A stretch of 64,000 nt of DNA from Emticicia sp. BO119 (GCF_013912375.1 NZ_JACETV010000006.1:62001-126000); one strand, 5' to 3'. Counted from the stretch's first letter, positions 45,508 through 55,202 are shown. The notes: generated from the sequence alone by a model not told the origin. Made by a program: numbers and translations.

Positions 45508-45538
45508 AAAAGGATTTACGAATTGTAAGTCCTTTTTT
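45508..45538 (+). terminator. Intrinsic terminator after the superoxide dismutase gene
   Basis: AAAAGGATTTAC (45508-45519) pairs with GTAAGTCCTTTT (45525-45536) with one mismatch, then a T tract. Confidence 0.75.
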
Positions 45539-45572
45539 GCGTGTTATAGGCTGATATTTACTGTTTTTTTGT

Positions 45573-45580
45573 TATATTTG
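45573..45580 (+). promoter_or_regulatory. -7 box for the topoisomerase IV A gene
   Basis: TATATTTG fits TAnnTTTG, 32 bp before the ATG at 45613. Confidence 0.5.
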
Positions 45581-45612
45581 CTATAAATTAATGCTTTCTT
45601 GTATTGACTCCC

Positions 45613-48207
45613 ATGAGTGACCAAAACCCTAAGTACGATCCGCTTCAACAAAAAGAAGTTATTGATGATATGTTTGAGAACTGGTTTCTCGACTACGCAT
45701 CTTATGTAATTTTAGAGCGCGCTGTACCAGCCATCGAAGATGGTTTGAAACCTGTACAGCGACGTGTCATGCACGCCCTCAAAGAAATGGACGATGGCCG
45801 CTTCAACAAAGTAGCCAACGTTATCGGATCTACCATGCAGTTTCACCCGCACGGTGATGCTTCTATTGGAGACGCCATTGTTTCTATGGGTCAAAAAAAT
45901 CTTTTATTAGATACTCAAGGAAATTGGGGGGATATTAGAACCGGAGACGGTGCTGCTGCCCCTCGCTATATTGAGGTACGATTATCGAAATTTGCCAATG
46001 ATGTCCTGTTTAACGAGGATACTACCGAATGGCAGATGTCCTATGACGGACGTAAACGTGAGCCGATTAATCTTCCCGCAAAATTCCCTTTACTATTGGT
46101 ACAAGGTGTTGAAGGTATTGCAGTTGGTCTTTCAACTAAAATATTACCGCACAATTTTATTGAAGTATGTGAGGCCTCTATCGCTTTTCTGAAAAAAGAA
46201 AACTTTCAGTTATTCCCTGATTTCCTGACTGGTGGGATGATTGATGTCACTACCTATAATGATGGTGCGAGAGGTGGCAAAGTAAAAGTGAGAGCCCGAA
46301 TAGTAGAAGCCGATAAAAAGACGCTTATTATTAAAGAAATTCCGTTTGGTACTACTACTACCAGTTTGATTGAGTCAATCATTAAAGCCAATGATGGTGG
46401 TAAGATAAAAATTAAGAAGGTAGAAGATAATACAGCTAAAGAGGTATCTATTATTGTGCATTTAGCCCCTAACACTTCTCCTGACATTACGATTGATGCC
46501 CTTTATGCTTTCACAGAGTGTGAAGTATCTGTCTCTCCGAATGCCTGTGTGATTATAGACGAAAAGCCGCATTTCGTTTCTATCAGCGAAATCCTCCGTC
46601 AATCTACAAATCAAACCATGCACTTGCTGAAACGAGAGCTAGAAATCAAAAAGCATGAGTTAAAAGAGAAATTGTTGTATAGTTCATTGGAAAAAATCTT
46701 CATCGAAAACCGTATCTACCGTGATATCGAAGAGTGCGAAACTTTTGAAGCAGTAATTCAGACCATCGACAAAGGCTTAGAGCCTTTCAAAAAAGATTTT
46801 TACAGAGAGATTATTGAAGAAGATATATTACGCTTGTGCGAAATTAAAATTAAACGTATTTCTAAATATGACTCTTTCAAGGCTGATGAATTGATGCGCC
46901 GTTTAGAGCAGGAATTAGCTGAAGTAGAAGATAATCTGCTAAACCTTGTACGCTACACAATTAGCTTTTTTAAAGACCTGCTGAAAAAATACAGCAAAGG
47001 CCGTGAGCGTAAAACCGAAATCAGACAATTTGGCGCAGTACAGGCAACTGTAGTAGCAGCTAATAACCAAAAATTGTATGTTGACAAAGAAGGAGGTTTC
47101 ATAGGTTATGGACTGAAAAAAGACGAATACGTAATGGACTGCTCTGATATTGATGATATTATTGCCTTTAAACGAGATGGAAAGTATGTTATCACCAAAA
47201 TTCAGGAAAAGGTCTTCGTCGGTAAAGACATCATCTATTGCTCAGTGTTCCGCAAAAATGACGAGCGTAAAATTTATAATGTTGTTTATTCAGACGGTAA
47301 ATCAGGTTCTTCTTATGCCAAACGTTTCTTTGTAACAGGTATCACCCGTGATAAGGAGTATGACTTAACAATGGGAAATTCAAAATCTAAGGTATTATAT
47401 TTTACAGCGAATGACAATGGTGAGGCAGAAACGGTTTTTGTTAACCTGACGGCCAATTCAACTGCTAAGAAAAAACAACTGGATTGGGATTTCGCTACAT
47501 TGGCTATCAAGAACAGAAGTTCGATGGGCAATCTCATCACTAAGTTCCCGATTAGGAAAGTAGTTCTCAAATCAGCCGGAAAATCCACTTTAGGTGGAGT
47601 AGATATCTGGTTCGACGCCGTTATTGGTAAATTGAACAGAGATGAGCATGGGTTATATTTGGGCAATTTCGATTCAGAGGATAGAATATTGGTGCTCTAT
47701 AAAGATGGTCAATATGAACTGACTAATTTTGAATTGACAAACCGTTATGAGCCAAGAGAAATCTCAAAAGTGGTGAAATTATCCCCTGACAGGATTATCT
47801 CCTGCTTGTATTATGAAGGAGAACATAAAATCTATTATATTAAGCGTTTCAAAATCGAAACAACTACTATAGACAAGAAATTCTTGTTTATTACCGATAC
47901 TAAAAACTCTCGTTTATTAGCTGTCAGTACTGACAAGTATCCACGTATATCTCTTAAAACTAAAGCAGAAAAAAAAGCCCCTGTCGAAACGCAGGCCATT
48001 AATGTCGACGAGTTTGTGGAAGTAAGAGGTTGGAAAGCCATAGGCCAAAAACTCAATGTTTATGATATAGTTGAAGTAAAAATGCTTGATCCCAAACCTG
48101 AAGAGGTAGAATTAAAACAAGAACTAATAACGGTAACAGCAGAAGCACAGGCTGAAATCCAACATGAAGTTGCAGATGATACCGATGGACAATTAGCATT
48201 ATTTTAA
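45613..48207 (+). CDS. parC: DNA topoisomerase IV subunit A
   Basis: 864 residues from ATG at 45613; a TTG three codons upstream is also possible. The breakage-reunion domain contains QRRVMHAL and FHPHGDASIGDAIV. The catalytic tyrosine is in GAAAPRYIEVRL. The C-terminal part (about 480-840) is a beta-pinwheel with GyrA/ParC-type repeats (QATVVAANNQKLY, GGVDIWFDAVIGKLN). The Bacteroidota ParC branch lacks the GyrA box and is about this length, so ParC is more likely than GyrA. parE is not adjacent. The protein decatenates sister chromosomes with ParE. Confidence 0.9.
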   Translation: MSDQNPKYDPLQQKEVIDDMFENWFLDYASYVILERAVPAIEDGLKPVQRRVMHALKEMDDGRFNKVANVIGSTMQFHPHGDASIGDAIVSMGQKNLLLDTQGNWGDIRTGDGAAAPRYIEVRLSKFANDVLFNEDTTEWQMSYDGRKREPINLPAKFPLLLVQGVEGIAVGLSTKILPHNFIEVCEASIAFLKKENFQLFPDFLTGGMIDVTTYNDGARGGKVKVRARIVEADKKTLIIKEIPFGTTTTSLIESIIKANDGGKIKIKKVEDNTAKEVSIIVHLAPNTSPDITIDALYAFTECEVSVSPNACVIIDEKPHFVSISEILRQSTNQTMHLLKRELEIKKHELKEKLLYSSLEKIFIENRIYRDIEECETFEAVIQTIDKGLEPFKKDFYREIIEEDILRLCEIKIKRISKYDSFKADELMRRLEQELAEVEDNLLNLVRYTISFFKDLLKKYSKGRERKTEIRQFGAVQATVVAANNQKLYVDKEGGFIGYGLKKDEYVMDCSDIDDIIAFKRDGKYVITKIQEKVFVGKDIIYCSVFRKNDERKIYNVVYSDGKSGSSYAKRFFVTGITRDKEYDLTMGNSKSKVLYFTANDNGEAETVFVNLTANSTAKKKQLDWDFATLAIKNRSSMGNLITKFPIRKVVLKSAGKSTLGGVDIWFDAVIGKLNRDEHGLYLGNFDSEDRILVLYKDGQYELTNFELTNRYEPREISKVVKLSPDRIISCLYYEGEHKIYYIKRFKIETTTIDKKFLFITDTKNSRLLAVSTDKYPRISLKTKAEKKAPVETQAINVDEFVEVRGWKAIGQKLNVYDIVEVKMLDPKPEEVELKQELITVTAEAQAEIQHEVADDTDGQLALF

Positions 48208-48240
48208 CAAATAATACACAATAATTTAATGATACACATT

Positions 48241-48264
48241 AGGGGAAATTCTATTTCCCCTTTT
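48241..48264 (+). terminator. Intrinsic terminator after parC
   Basis: AGGGGAAA (48241-48248) pairs with TTTCCCCT (48254-48261) and continues into a T-rich stretch. Confidence 0.75.
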
Positions 48265-48295
48265 ATATTTCTGTTAATATCATTTATCTATTCTT

Positions 48296-49198
48296 ATGAC
48301 TATACGCTACCTATTATTTCTTATCCTCCTGCTTTCTCATTCGCTTACCCAAGCCCAAACACTTATCGATAAAATAAAGAAACTTAGGTATGATACTCAA
48401 TGGCAACAGGTGGCAGCTATTCCACTTCAGTTTCCTACTTATCACCCACAAGGCATGGTCAAAGTCGGCGAGTTTTTCTATATGAGTTCTGTCGAAGTAA
48501 TCAGGCCACCAAGAAATGGAGAAACAGGTGAAGGTATCGGACATCTCTTTAAGATAGATTCTACTGGCAATCTCTTAGCACAAACTACCTTAGGTGAAGG
48601 GACCATGTATCATCCTAGTGGCATTGATTATGATGGCAAACATATATGGATTCCGGTAGCAGAGTACCGTCCCAACAGTGAGGCTATTATTTAAAAAGTT
48701 GACCCCAAAACTTTACAATCGACGGAGGTCTTGCATTTTAAAGACCACATAGGCGGCATTGTACATAATACTGAAGCCAACACGCTTTTTGGTATTAGCT
48801 GGGGTTCAAGAAATTTTTACCAGTGGAAACTCAATAATAAAGGTCAGGTCAGTAATAACTCTGCCTCTCCTGAAGAATTACTTATTATCAATCCATCATT
48901 TTATATTGATTATCAGGATTGCCATTATTTAGGGAAAGACCTGGTGCTATGCTCTGGTCTGCAACGATATAGCAATAATAATCAGACTATCCGTCTGGGC
49001 GGTTTCGACCTCATCAGTTTAAAAGACTATCGCCCTATTCATCAGGTTCCTATCCGTTTATGGTCTCCTACAGGATTACCCATGACGAGCAATCCATTCT
49101 GGATAGAATCCATTGCCGAAAAAATCAGAGCTTATTTTGTACCCGATGATGACAAAGCTTCCACTCTCTTTATTTATGATGCTCTTTTAAAGCCTTAA
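48296..49198 (+). pseudogene. Secreted DUF6454-like protein, broken by one nonsense codon
   Basis: The first part encodes a signal peptide (ending LTQAQ) and 132 residues up to NSEAII, then TAA at 48692-48694. Reading on in the same frame gives KVDPKTLQSTEVLHFKDHIGGIVH and continues without another stop to 49198, a total of 301 codons. A single substitution (probably TAT or TAC, tyrosine, to TAA) would restore the gene. The sequence resembles secreted beta-propeller-like proteins filed under DUF6454 (MYHPSGIDYDGKHIWIPVAE), an assignment from memory. A sequencing error or recent inactivation are both possible; an internal TTG at 48731 could allow reinitiation. Confidence 0.85.
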
Positions 49199-49290
49199 AC
49201 AGGCTGATAATCTCCTCAATATTAAGTTACTATAAAAAAACAAAAATAATTTCCAAAAAATTTGGTATACTACAAGTTTATTTTTATAAT

Positions 49291-49327
49291 TGCCGAATAT
49301 TTCGGCATAACAATCCGAAAACATCGG
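49291..49327. promoter_or_regulatory. Two operator-like palindromes before the XRE-S24 gene
   Basis: TGCCGAATATTTCGGCA (49291-49307) has perfect 7-bp arms. A second, weaker dyad CCGA-5-TCGG lies at 49315-49327, its centre 22 bp (two helical turns) further on and 5 bp before the start codon. The layout suggests autorepression by the downstream regulator, as with lambda-type CI operators. Confidence 0.6.
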
Positions 49328-49331
49328 CACA

Positions 49332-50126
49332 ATGAAAAATAGTACAACTAAAACCTTACTTGCTTTTAATATTGCTCATTTGAGAAAATTAAAAGAATTG
49401 AGCCAGGGAGCTTTAGCAGAGGCATTAAGTGTCCCAAGAACCACATTAGGTTCATGGGAAGAAGGGAAATCATCTCCTACCATTGAGGGATTAACCGCCA
49501 TAGCAAAGTTTTTTGAAGTGTCGATTGATACTTTGGTAACCGTAGACCTCACACAGGTAACAGACCTGAAAAGTCTGCTTGAAATAGGCGGTAAACGAGT
49601 ATTGTTTCCGATAATGGTAGATAAACAAGGCAATGATATGATTGAGTTAGTGCCTGTAAAAGCATCAGCGGGGTATCTGACAGGTTACAATAATACTGAG
49701 TTTATTCAAGCTTTACCTCGTATTTCTTTGCCGTATATAGCCAACGGAAAATATAGGGGCTTTCCGATTATCGGAGACTCAATGCCTCCATTGGAAAAAG
49801 GAGCATTTGTAATAGGGAAATACCTGGAAAATCTCTCTGAGATAAAAGACGGTAAAACCTATGTTATACTCACCCAGAACGATGGGCTTGTTTATAAAAG
49901 AATACTCAAGTTTAATATGAAAGACAGGCATTTAATGCTCCATTCTGACAATACTTATTATATGCCATATAAACTACCCTTTGAAGAAATTTTTGAAATA
50001 TGGGAGTTTGTCTGTAGCATCAATCCTACCGACAAACAACCGACTGATTTACTTTTTTCTGTCTTACAAAGTGTTCAGAGTATTCAACACGATGTACAGA
50101 CGATTAAGTCAAACATGAAGTTGTAA
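49332..50126 (+). CDS. XRE regulator with LexA/UmuD-like S24 peptidase domain (paralogue 1)
   Basis: 264 residues. An N-terminal helix-turn-helix (about 10-66; LKELSQGALAEALSVPRTTLGSWEEGKSSPT) is joined to a C-terminal S24 domain. LexA-type features are all present: a cleavable Ala113-Gly114 in VKASAGYLTGY, nucleophile S150 in IIGDSMPP and lysine K189 in LVYKRIL; the spacings (36 and 39 residues) are close to LexA's (34 and 37). RecA-stimulated self-cleavage is therefore plausible. It is a paralogue of the gene at 59499. A terminator hairpin follows, then a 60-codon gene. Confidence 0.9.
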   Translation: MKNSTTKTLLAFNIAHLRKLKELSQGALAEALSVPRTTLGSWEEGKSSPTIEGLTAIAKFFEVSIDTLVTVDLTQVTDLKSLLEIGGKRVLFPIMVDKQGNDMIELVPVKASAGYLTGYNNTEFIQALPRISLPYIANGKYRGFPIIGDSMPPLEKGAFVIGKYLENLSEIKDGKTYVILTQNDGLVYKRILKFNMKDRHLMLHSDNTYYMPYKLPFEEIFEIWEFVCSINPTDKQPTDLLFSVLQSVQSIQHDVQTIKSNMKL

Positions 50127-50174
50127 GCTATATCGATAGTAAGGGACTCGAAAGCTGCTGTTTGATTATTAAAA

Positions 50175-50212
50175 AAGTAGTTTGAACTGGGTTAATCTGG
50201 TTCAAACTACTT
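50175..50212. terminator. Hairpin after the XRE-S24 gene
   Basis: AAGTAGTTTGAAC (50175-50187) pairs exactly with 50200-50212, with a 12-nt loop. T-rich on the right, A-rich on the left. Confidence 0.7.
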
Positions 50213-50255
50213 CCCAAAACTTTTCCTGATAATTAACATTTAAAACAAACCTAAA

Positions 50256-50438
50256 ATGCAAACCGCTAAATTTTTAAGTATGAGAATTTACGAATATATG
50301 GCTGAAGGAATCGACTTTAAGATGCACGATTTCCTCCCAGCCTCTAATAAAAAACAAGCCATGAAAAAGGTAAAGTCGACGATTGCCAAGATGGGCTATC
50401 AGAAACCTACCTCTTTAAATTTAATCCCAGTAAAATAA
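50256..50438 (+). CDS. Small basic hypothetical protein
   Basis: 60 residues (MQTAKFLSMRIYEYMAEGI...): amphipathic and lysine-rich, with no signal peptide, membrane helix or recognised motif. It lies just after the terminator of the XRE-S24 gene, with A-rich sequence but no Shine-Dalgarno before the ATG. It could be a small DNA- or protein-binding factor, possibly controlled with the neighbouring regulator; this is speculation. Confidence 0.55.
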   Translation: MQTAKFLSMRIYEYMAEGIDFKMHDFLPASNKKQAMKKVKSTIAKMGYQKPTSLNLIPVK

Positions 50439-50786
50439 ACAATAACTTATGATTGAATCCCCAGATATCCTTAGAAGAGTTGCCGTAGAGAAATAGCAAA
50501 TCCACACAACACTTTTTAATTTCAGAATAATTTTGTCTCTCGCTGCTGCCCACTATTTCTCTCTGCTCTTCTGTTTTTTGCCTTTACAGGTTAATCTTTT
50601 ACCTATATCTATTTACCGTAGTTTTGCATCTTTTGATGGTTCATTGTTGGTTTATACCCAAATAACCCTACAATGCTGTATATAAACGATTTACCAGTGG
50701 TTTAAAAATATTCTTATAGTTAATACAAGAAATTTAGCTAAAACTTAGTTAAATTCGTGTTGTGCTTTAACTAATGCTAATACAGG
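50439..50786. other. Long leader region of the PBP2 gene
   Basis: 348 bp without a gene. TAGTTTTG at 50619-50626 fits the TAnnTTTG -7 box and would leave a 160-nt 5' untranslated leader before the ATG at 50787. No riboswitch-like structure recognised. Confidence 0.45.
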
Positions 50787-52643
50787 ATGTTGGAAAATCG
50801 TAAACAAACTATTCTTTTTTTCTTCTTTACAATACTCATGATTTATGCCGTGAGGTTGCTATATCTGCAAGTAATTGATGAAAAATATCGCTCTTTAGGT
50901 TCTACCAATGCTATCAGGAGAGATGTACAGATTCCACTTCGTGGACAAATATATGATCGGAACAGCAAATTATTGGTAGCAAACGTAGAGGTTTATGATA
51001 TGTATGTAACTCCTCGAAAAGTAAAACCCCTTGATACGCTTACTTTCTGCCGATTATTTGGTATTACTCGTCAATATTTTGATAGTACCATGCGCATAGC
51101 TAAAGAATATTCTGTCAATCGGGCATCTTTATTTTTGAGACAATTATCGAAAGAAGATTATGCCAAAGTTGCAGATGCAATGGTTAATTTTTCGGGTTTT
51201 CATTTTGAGCAATCTTTTTTCCGTACTTATCCTGCCCATACAATGGCCAATGCACTCGGCTATATTGGTGAGTTATCCAAAAAACAGTATGATGAGCAGG
51301 GAGAGGTAAAATATTATAGAAAAGGTGATTATGTCGGTTTGACAGGTCTTGAAAAAGAGTATGAAATGGACTTGCGCGGACAAAGAGGCATCAGGTTTAC
51401 TATGGTAAATGTAAAAGGTGAAGACAAGGGTTCATATGGGAATGGACAGTTTGATACTTTGGCTGTAATTGGCAAAAACCTTTATTCAACCATCGATGTA
51501 GAGGTACAACAATTGGCCGATAGTCTTTTTCAGAATAAAGTAGGTGGAGTAGTAGCTATAGAACCTAATACAGGTGAAATTCTGACCTTGGGCTCGTATC
51601 CAACCTATGACCCTAATGAGCTTTCAGGCAGGCTTTTTTCTGCTAAGTTCAGAGAATTATCTTTAAACCCTGACAAGCCCCTGCTTAATCGGGTAACTAA
51701 CTCTTTTTATCGTCCCGGCTCTACTTTCAAATTAGTACAATCTGCCGTTGCTTTGGAGTTGGGTGTCATTACGCCTACTACCTCATTTACAGGCTTCCCT
51801 TCTCCTATGGCTTGCCACGGGCACTCAGCTTTTCATACAGCCAACTTGCATAATGCCATTCAGAACTCCTGCAACCCTTATTTCTTCAATGTATTTAAGA
51901 AGATAATTGGAAACAATGATATTTCTAACCCTTTCATGTCAGCACGAGATGGGCTCGCAGTATGGCATACCATGATGGAAAAGTTTGGTTTTGGAATAAA
52001 ACTGGGTATTGATTTACCAGGTGAAAAAGCTGGACTTTTACCAAGTGTAGAGCGTTATGATAAAGTATATGGAAAAAACCAGTGGAAATTTTCTAATATT
52101 TACTCACTAAGTATTGGTGAAGGAGAATTAGGGGTCAATGTATTGAAATTAGCTAATCTTTGCGCTGCTTTGGCTAATCGTGGTTATTGGATTACTCCCC
52201 ACCTGGTGAAAGGTGTAGGCAAAACAAAAGGCGGTGTAAAACCAGATTTAGTTAAAGTACATAAAACCGATATTGAAGCCAGCTATTTTGAGCCTGTAGT
52301 TGATGGTATGTATGATGTGGTTGAACACGGTACAGGCCGTGTAGCTCGTCTGGAAGGTATTGAAGTATGTGGTAAAACAGGTACTTCACAAAACAAAAAA
52401 GGTGGTGACCACTCTCTTTTCATAGCCTTTGCTCCACGTGTCAATCCTAAGATTGCCATTGCTGTAGTAGTAGAGAATGGTATCTGGGGTGCAAGAGCTG
52501 CAGCTCCTATTGCAGCTTTATTAATAGAGAAGTATATTAAACGTGATATTAAACGTAAAGAATATGTAGAACAAATCATGAACAGCAGCTACCGGACAAC
52601 CGCAAGCCGTGCGCAACAACCCGCAGGTACGCCGGAGAATTAA
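50787..52643 (+). CDS. mrdA: Penicillin-binding protein 2 (elongasome transpeptidase)
   Basis: 618 residues. A single N-terminal membrane helix (about 8-29) precedes a PBP dimerisation domain (RRDVQIPLRGQIYDRNSKLLV) and a transpeptidase domain. Its motifs are S312-T-F-K315 (RPGSTFK), SCN near 368 and K-T-G in EVCGKTGTSQ near 537. This is the MrdA/PBP2 class that cross-links peptidoglycan during lateral growth. mreBCD and rodA, usual neighbours, are absent, so the gene has either been separated or is a second copy. A terminator follows. Confidence 0.9.
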   Translation: MLENRKQTILFFFFTILMIYAVRLLYLQVIDEKYRSLGSTNAIRRDVQIPLRGQIYDRNSKLLVANVEVYDMYVTPRKVKPLDTLTFCRLFGITRQYFDSTMRIAKEYSVNRASLFLRQLSKEDYAKVADAMVNFSGFHFEQSFFRTYPAHTMANALGYIGELSKKQYDEQGEVKYYRKGDYVGLTGLEKEYEMDLRGQRGIRFTMVNVKGEDKGSYGNGQFDTLAVIGKNLYSTIDVEVQQLADSLFQNKVGGVVAIEPNTGEILTLGSYPTYDPNELSGRLFSAKFRELSLNPDKPLLNRVTNSFYRPGSTFKLVQSAVALELGVITPTTSFTGFPSPMACHGHSAFHTANLHNAIQNSCNPYFFNVFKKIIGNNDISNPFMSARDGLAVWHTMMEKFGFGIKLGIDLPGEKAGLLPSVERYDKVYGKNQWKFSNIYSLSIGEGELGVNVLKLANLCAALANRGYWITPHLVKGVGKTKGGVKPDLVKVHKTDIEASYFEPVVDGMYDVVEHGTGRVARLEGIEVCGKTGTSQNKKGGDHSLFIAFAPRVNPKIAIAVVVENGIWGARAAAPIAALLIEKYIKRDIKRKEYVEQIMNSSYRTTASRAQQPAGTPEN

Positions 52644-52653
52644 TATTACAAAT

Positions 52654-52683
52654 AAAAATGCCCTTCGGAAAGGGGCATTTTTA
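52654..52683. terminator. Bidirectional terminator
   Basis: AAAAATGCCCTT (52654-52665) pairs with AGGGGCATTTTT (52671-52682), between the convergent mrdA and deacetylase genes. Confidence 0.8.
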
Positions 52684-52690
52684 TAATAAC

Positions 52691-53572
52691 CTAGTTAGTA
52701 AATTTTAGCATCGGAAACAATCTTCTTATATCCTCATCGGTAGGTCTTGAGCCATACTCACATATTTCGAAAAACTCGGCATGTTTTACATTAGCTGCAT
52801 AATTTTTACCATACCATTTTTCCAGTGAAATTCTTGCTTCTGCTGAGATAGGGACTGCTCTGGTTTTAGCCAACCACACCTTTTTTTCTGCATCAGTCTT
52901 AGGCACCTGGTCAAGATAGCCGCCAATCCAAGGTAACCATTCATATACTTGCGAAACATGGGCATCAAGTGCATATATTTTTTGTTCATACACAGCCGAA
53001 ATATCTACTACCACATCAGGCCTGAAAGGATTTGGTCTTTGGAAATTGTCATGAAAATACAAAAAAACAGGGTTCTTTTTTAATGGTGGTGTATCTGCTG
53101 CTACATTAGGTACGCCTACCATATAGGCCGCGTCTTGCACTAATATACCTGTATATCTATGGTCAGGGTGATAATCGTTTGGTCTTGGGGCAATGACTAT
53201 ATCTGCACCCCATTCTCTGATTTTACGGATAAGCTGTAATCTCACATTCAGGTTAGGTAGTAACTCTCCATCATGATTATCTAATACATCATATTCAACA
53301 CCAAATCTTTTGCCTGCTTCTTTGGCTTCGGCAAATCTTCTTTTGGCTAACATACCCCCACCTTCACTTTGGTGTCCGGCATCTCCATTGGTTACTGCCA
53401 CAAATTTAACGGCATGTCCCATTTTTGAAAATAATATTCCAATTCCGCCTGCATCCAAATCGCAGTCGTCAGGGTGGGCACCAATCATAATAATTCTCAG
53501 GGGTTTCTGTGTTTGGCTATAAGCCATGGCACTTACCAGCAGAAAGGCCAGTAAAAATATACGTCTTAACAT
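52691..53572 (-). CDS. PIG-L/LmbE-family deacetylase, exported
   Basis: 293 residues with a signal peptide (to about SAMAYSQ). The zinc site is IGAHPDDCDLDAGG near the N-terminus plus the histidine in PNDYHPDHRYTG; the first motif's Asp is the catalytic base. The family removes acetyl groups from N-acetylglucosamine derivatives (as in GPI or mycothiol synthesis). An exported version probably acts on cell-wall or scavenged amino sugars. No pathway partners adjacent. Confidence 0.9.
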   Translation of the reverse strand: MLRRIFLLAFLLVSAMAYSQTQKPLRIIMIGAHPDDCDLDAGGIGILFSKMGHAVKFVAVTNGDAGHQSEGGGMLAKRRFAEAKEAGKRFGVEYDVLDNHDGELLPNLNVRLQLIRKIREWGADIVIAPRPNDYHPDHRYTGILVQDAAYMVGVPNVAADTPPLKKNPVFLYFHDNFQRPNPFRPDVVVDISAVYEQKIYALDAHVSQVYEWLPWIGGYLDQVPKTDAEKKVWLAKTRAVPISAEARISLEKWYGKNYAANVKHAEFFEICEYGSRPTDEDIRRLFPMLKFTN

Positions 53573-53674
53573 AGTTGTTTGTTTAAAGGGTTGAATTTGT
53601 TTAAATTACTGCTAAAAATATAATATTTTCGCATGGTTTACAATCTATTCAACATACAAAAAACATATATACGC

Positions 53675-54388
53675 ATGAATAAATTCTATTCTCTTCTTTC
53701 GCTATTACTTCTATTAAGCATAAGTATCTGTTGCAAAGCACAACAGGGTTCTGATAATGGCAAATTGACGGTTCTGAAAACACCTGATTTTGATATTGAT
53801 GGCAAGGGTACTAATCCTAATTGGGCTAAAACAGACTGGGTTTCCTTGCCACAAACAAGAAATGCAGGAAAGGCTTATACAACCGATACAAAAGTACTGT
53901 ATTCGGACACAGGCATTTACTTCCTGTTTCATTGTCAGGACTCATTAATTACTTCAACTCTGAAAGAAGATTTTTCAAACTTGTATTTAGAAGACGTAGT
54001 AGAAGTATTTCTATGGACAGACGAAAGTATGCCTATCTATTTTGAATATGAGTTATCACCTTATAATTATGAATTACCTATTCTGGTGCCTAATACGAAA
54101 GGAACATTTTTAGGTTGGCGCCCCTGGCATTACGAAGGTGACAGAAAAACCCGCCACGCTGCTTATATTGAAACTAAAAATAAGATGATAGTAGGATGGA
54201 ATGCCGAATTTTTTATTCCTTATACCTTACTGAAACCCCTGAACAATGTTCCTCCTAAAAAGAACACGCAATGGAGAGCTAATATGTACCGGATAGATTA
54301 TGACAAGAAGAGTTCGGCGTGGTCATGGCAACTGACAAGAACCAATTTCCATGATTATGAGAAGTTTGGCACTTTCATATTTGACTGA
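53675..54388 (+). CDS. CBM9-like carbohydrate-binding protein, exported
   Basis: 237 residues from MNKFYSLLSLLLLLSIS, a signal peptide (the frame is open to 53633, but that part lacks signal character). The mature domain follows the CBM9_1 pattern: FDIDGKGTNPNWAKTDWVSLPQ at the start, TKVLYSDTGIYFLFHCQDSLI, EDVVEVFLWTD, FEYELSPYNY and WNAEFFIPYTLLKPL towards the end. It has no catalytic domain, so it would bind xylan/cellulose-like ligands or act as a sugar-sensing or surface protein. Monocistronic. Confidence 0.82.
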   Translation: MNKFYSLLSLLLLLSISICCKAQQGSDNGKLTVLKTPDFDIDGKGTNPNWAKTDWVSLPQTRNAGKAYTTDTKVLYSDTGIYFLFHCQDSLITSTLKEDFSNLYLEDVVEVFLWTDESMPIYFEYELSPYNYELPILVPNTKGTFLGWRPWHYEGDRKTRHAAYIETKNKMIVGWNAEFFIPYTLLKPLNNVPPKKNTQWRANMYRIDYDKKSSAWSWQLTRTNFHDYEKFGTFIFD

Positions 54389-54475
54389 TATTATTATTCA
54401 TTAACGATATTGTATAATAATCAGGAATTTTGTCTGGTTCTCAGATAGGATTATTCTTTTTCTTGAAAAATCTTT

Positions 54476-54483
54476 TACATTTG
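54476..54483 (+). promoter_or_regulatory. -7 box for the 54502 membrane protein
   Basis: TACATTTG fits TAnnTTTG and lies 18 bp before the ATG at 54502, supporting that start. Confidence 0.45.
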
Positions 54484-54501
54484 CCCAAAATAGAAACAGC
54501 A

Positions 54502-55008
54502 ATGACTTTACAACAACTTTTTCAGCGAATTGGCGATAACCCGGGTTTCTTACTCTTCTATTTCCTGATTATTCCTGTAGCAGCCATTGTAGCTGGCTTT
54601 TTAGGTAAAGGTGAAGGACACCTTCCGCCCTGGAAATATCTCTATGCCACTCTGATTTATCTTGTTAGCGTACCAGGTATTTTTGCCGTAGCACTCAATA
54701 TTTATTTCTTTCTGTTTCAAAAAGGCGACATCATGCAGACAGATGTGTATATGCAGATTTTGCCTATAGTTGTAATGCTCATTACTATATTCCTCATACG
54801 CAGAAACGTCGATCTCGCACTCATTCCGGGTTTTGATAAGATTTCTGGCCTATGGTTCATGCTCTTTGCCACTATGTTTCTCATGTGGCTCTTAGAGAAA
54901 ATCCATATTGTTATTTTCTCGTATCTGCCTTTTCAATATTTATTAGGTATTTTTATGATACTTTTTGCTCTCATTTATATAGGCTGGCGACGTTTTGTAG
55001 CTAAATAA
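54502..55008 (+). CDS. Five-helix membrane protein of unknown function
   Basis: 168 residues from MTLQQLFQRIGDNPGF; the frame is open to a TTG at 54430, but a promoter box at 54476 makes this unlikely. About five hydrophobic helices (roughly 17-36, 47-70, 83-98, 115-134, 140-160). GEGHLPPWKYLYATLIYLVSVPGIFAVALN is the most distinctive segment. No domain recognised. It ends before the putative polymerase operon, which is convergent. Confidence 0.65.
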   Translation: MTLQQLFQRIGDNPGFLLFYFLIIPVAAIVAGFLGKGEGHLPPWKYLYATLIYLVSVPGIFAVALNIYFFLFQKGDIMQTDVYMQILPIVVMLITIFLIRRNVDLALIPGFDKISGLWFMLFATMFLMWLLEKIHIVIFSYLPFQYLLGIFMILFALIYIGWRRFVAK

Positions 55009-55202
55009 GGCTTCTCTTTCACTCTATAATAAACAAAGAGCAAAAGATTTTTTACAGGCTGAATAAAACTTTTGCTGATCATATATAATTAAGTCATTGC
55101 TTTTAGCCACACAACTATACAAAAAACCAGCTTATTTCAACAAATATCAAAAAACAATACTAATAGTTCTGTTTCCAAGCCGGGAGTCAGCAAATAGTGT
55201 AT

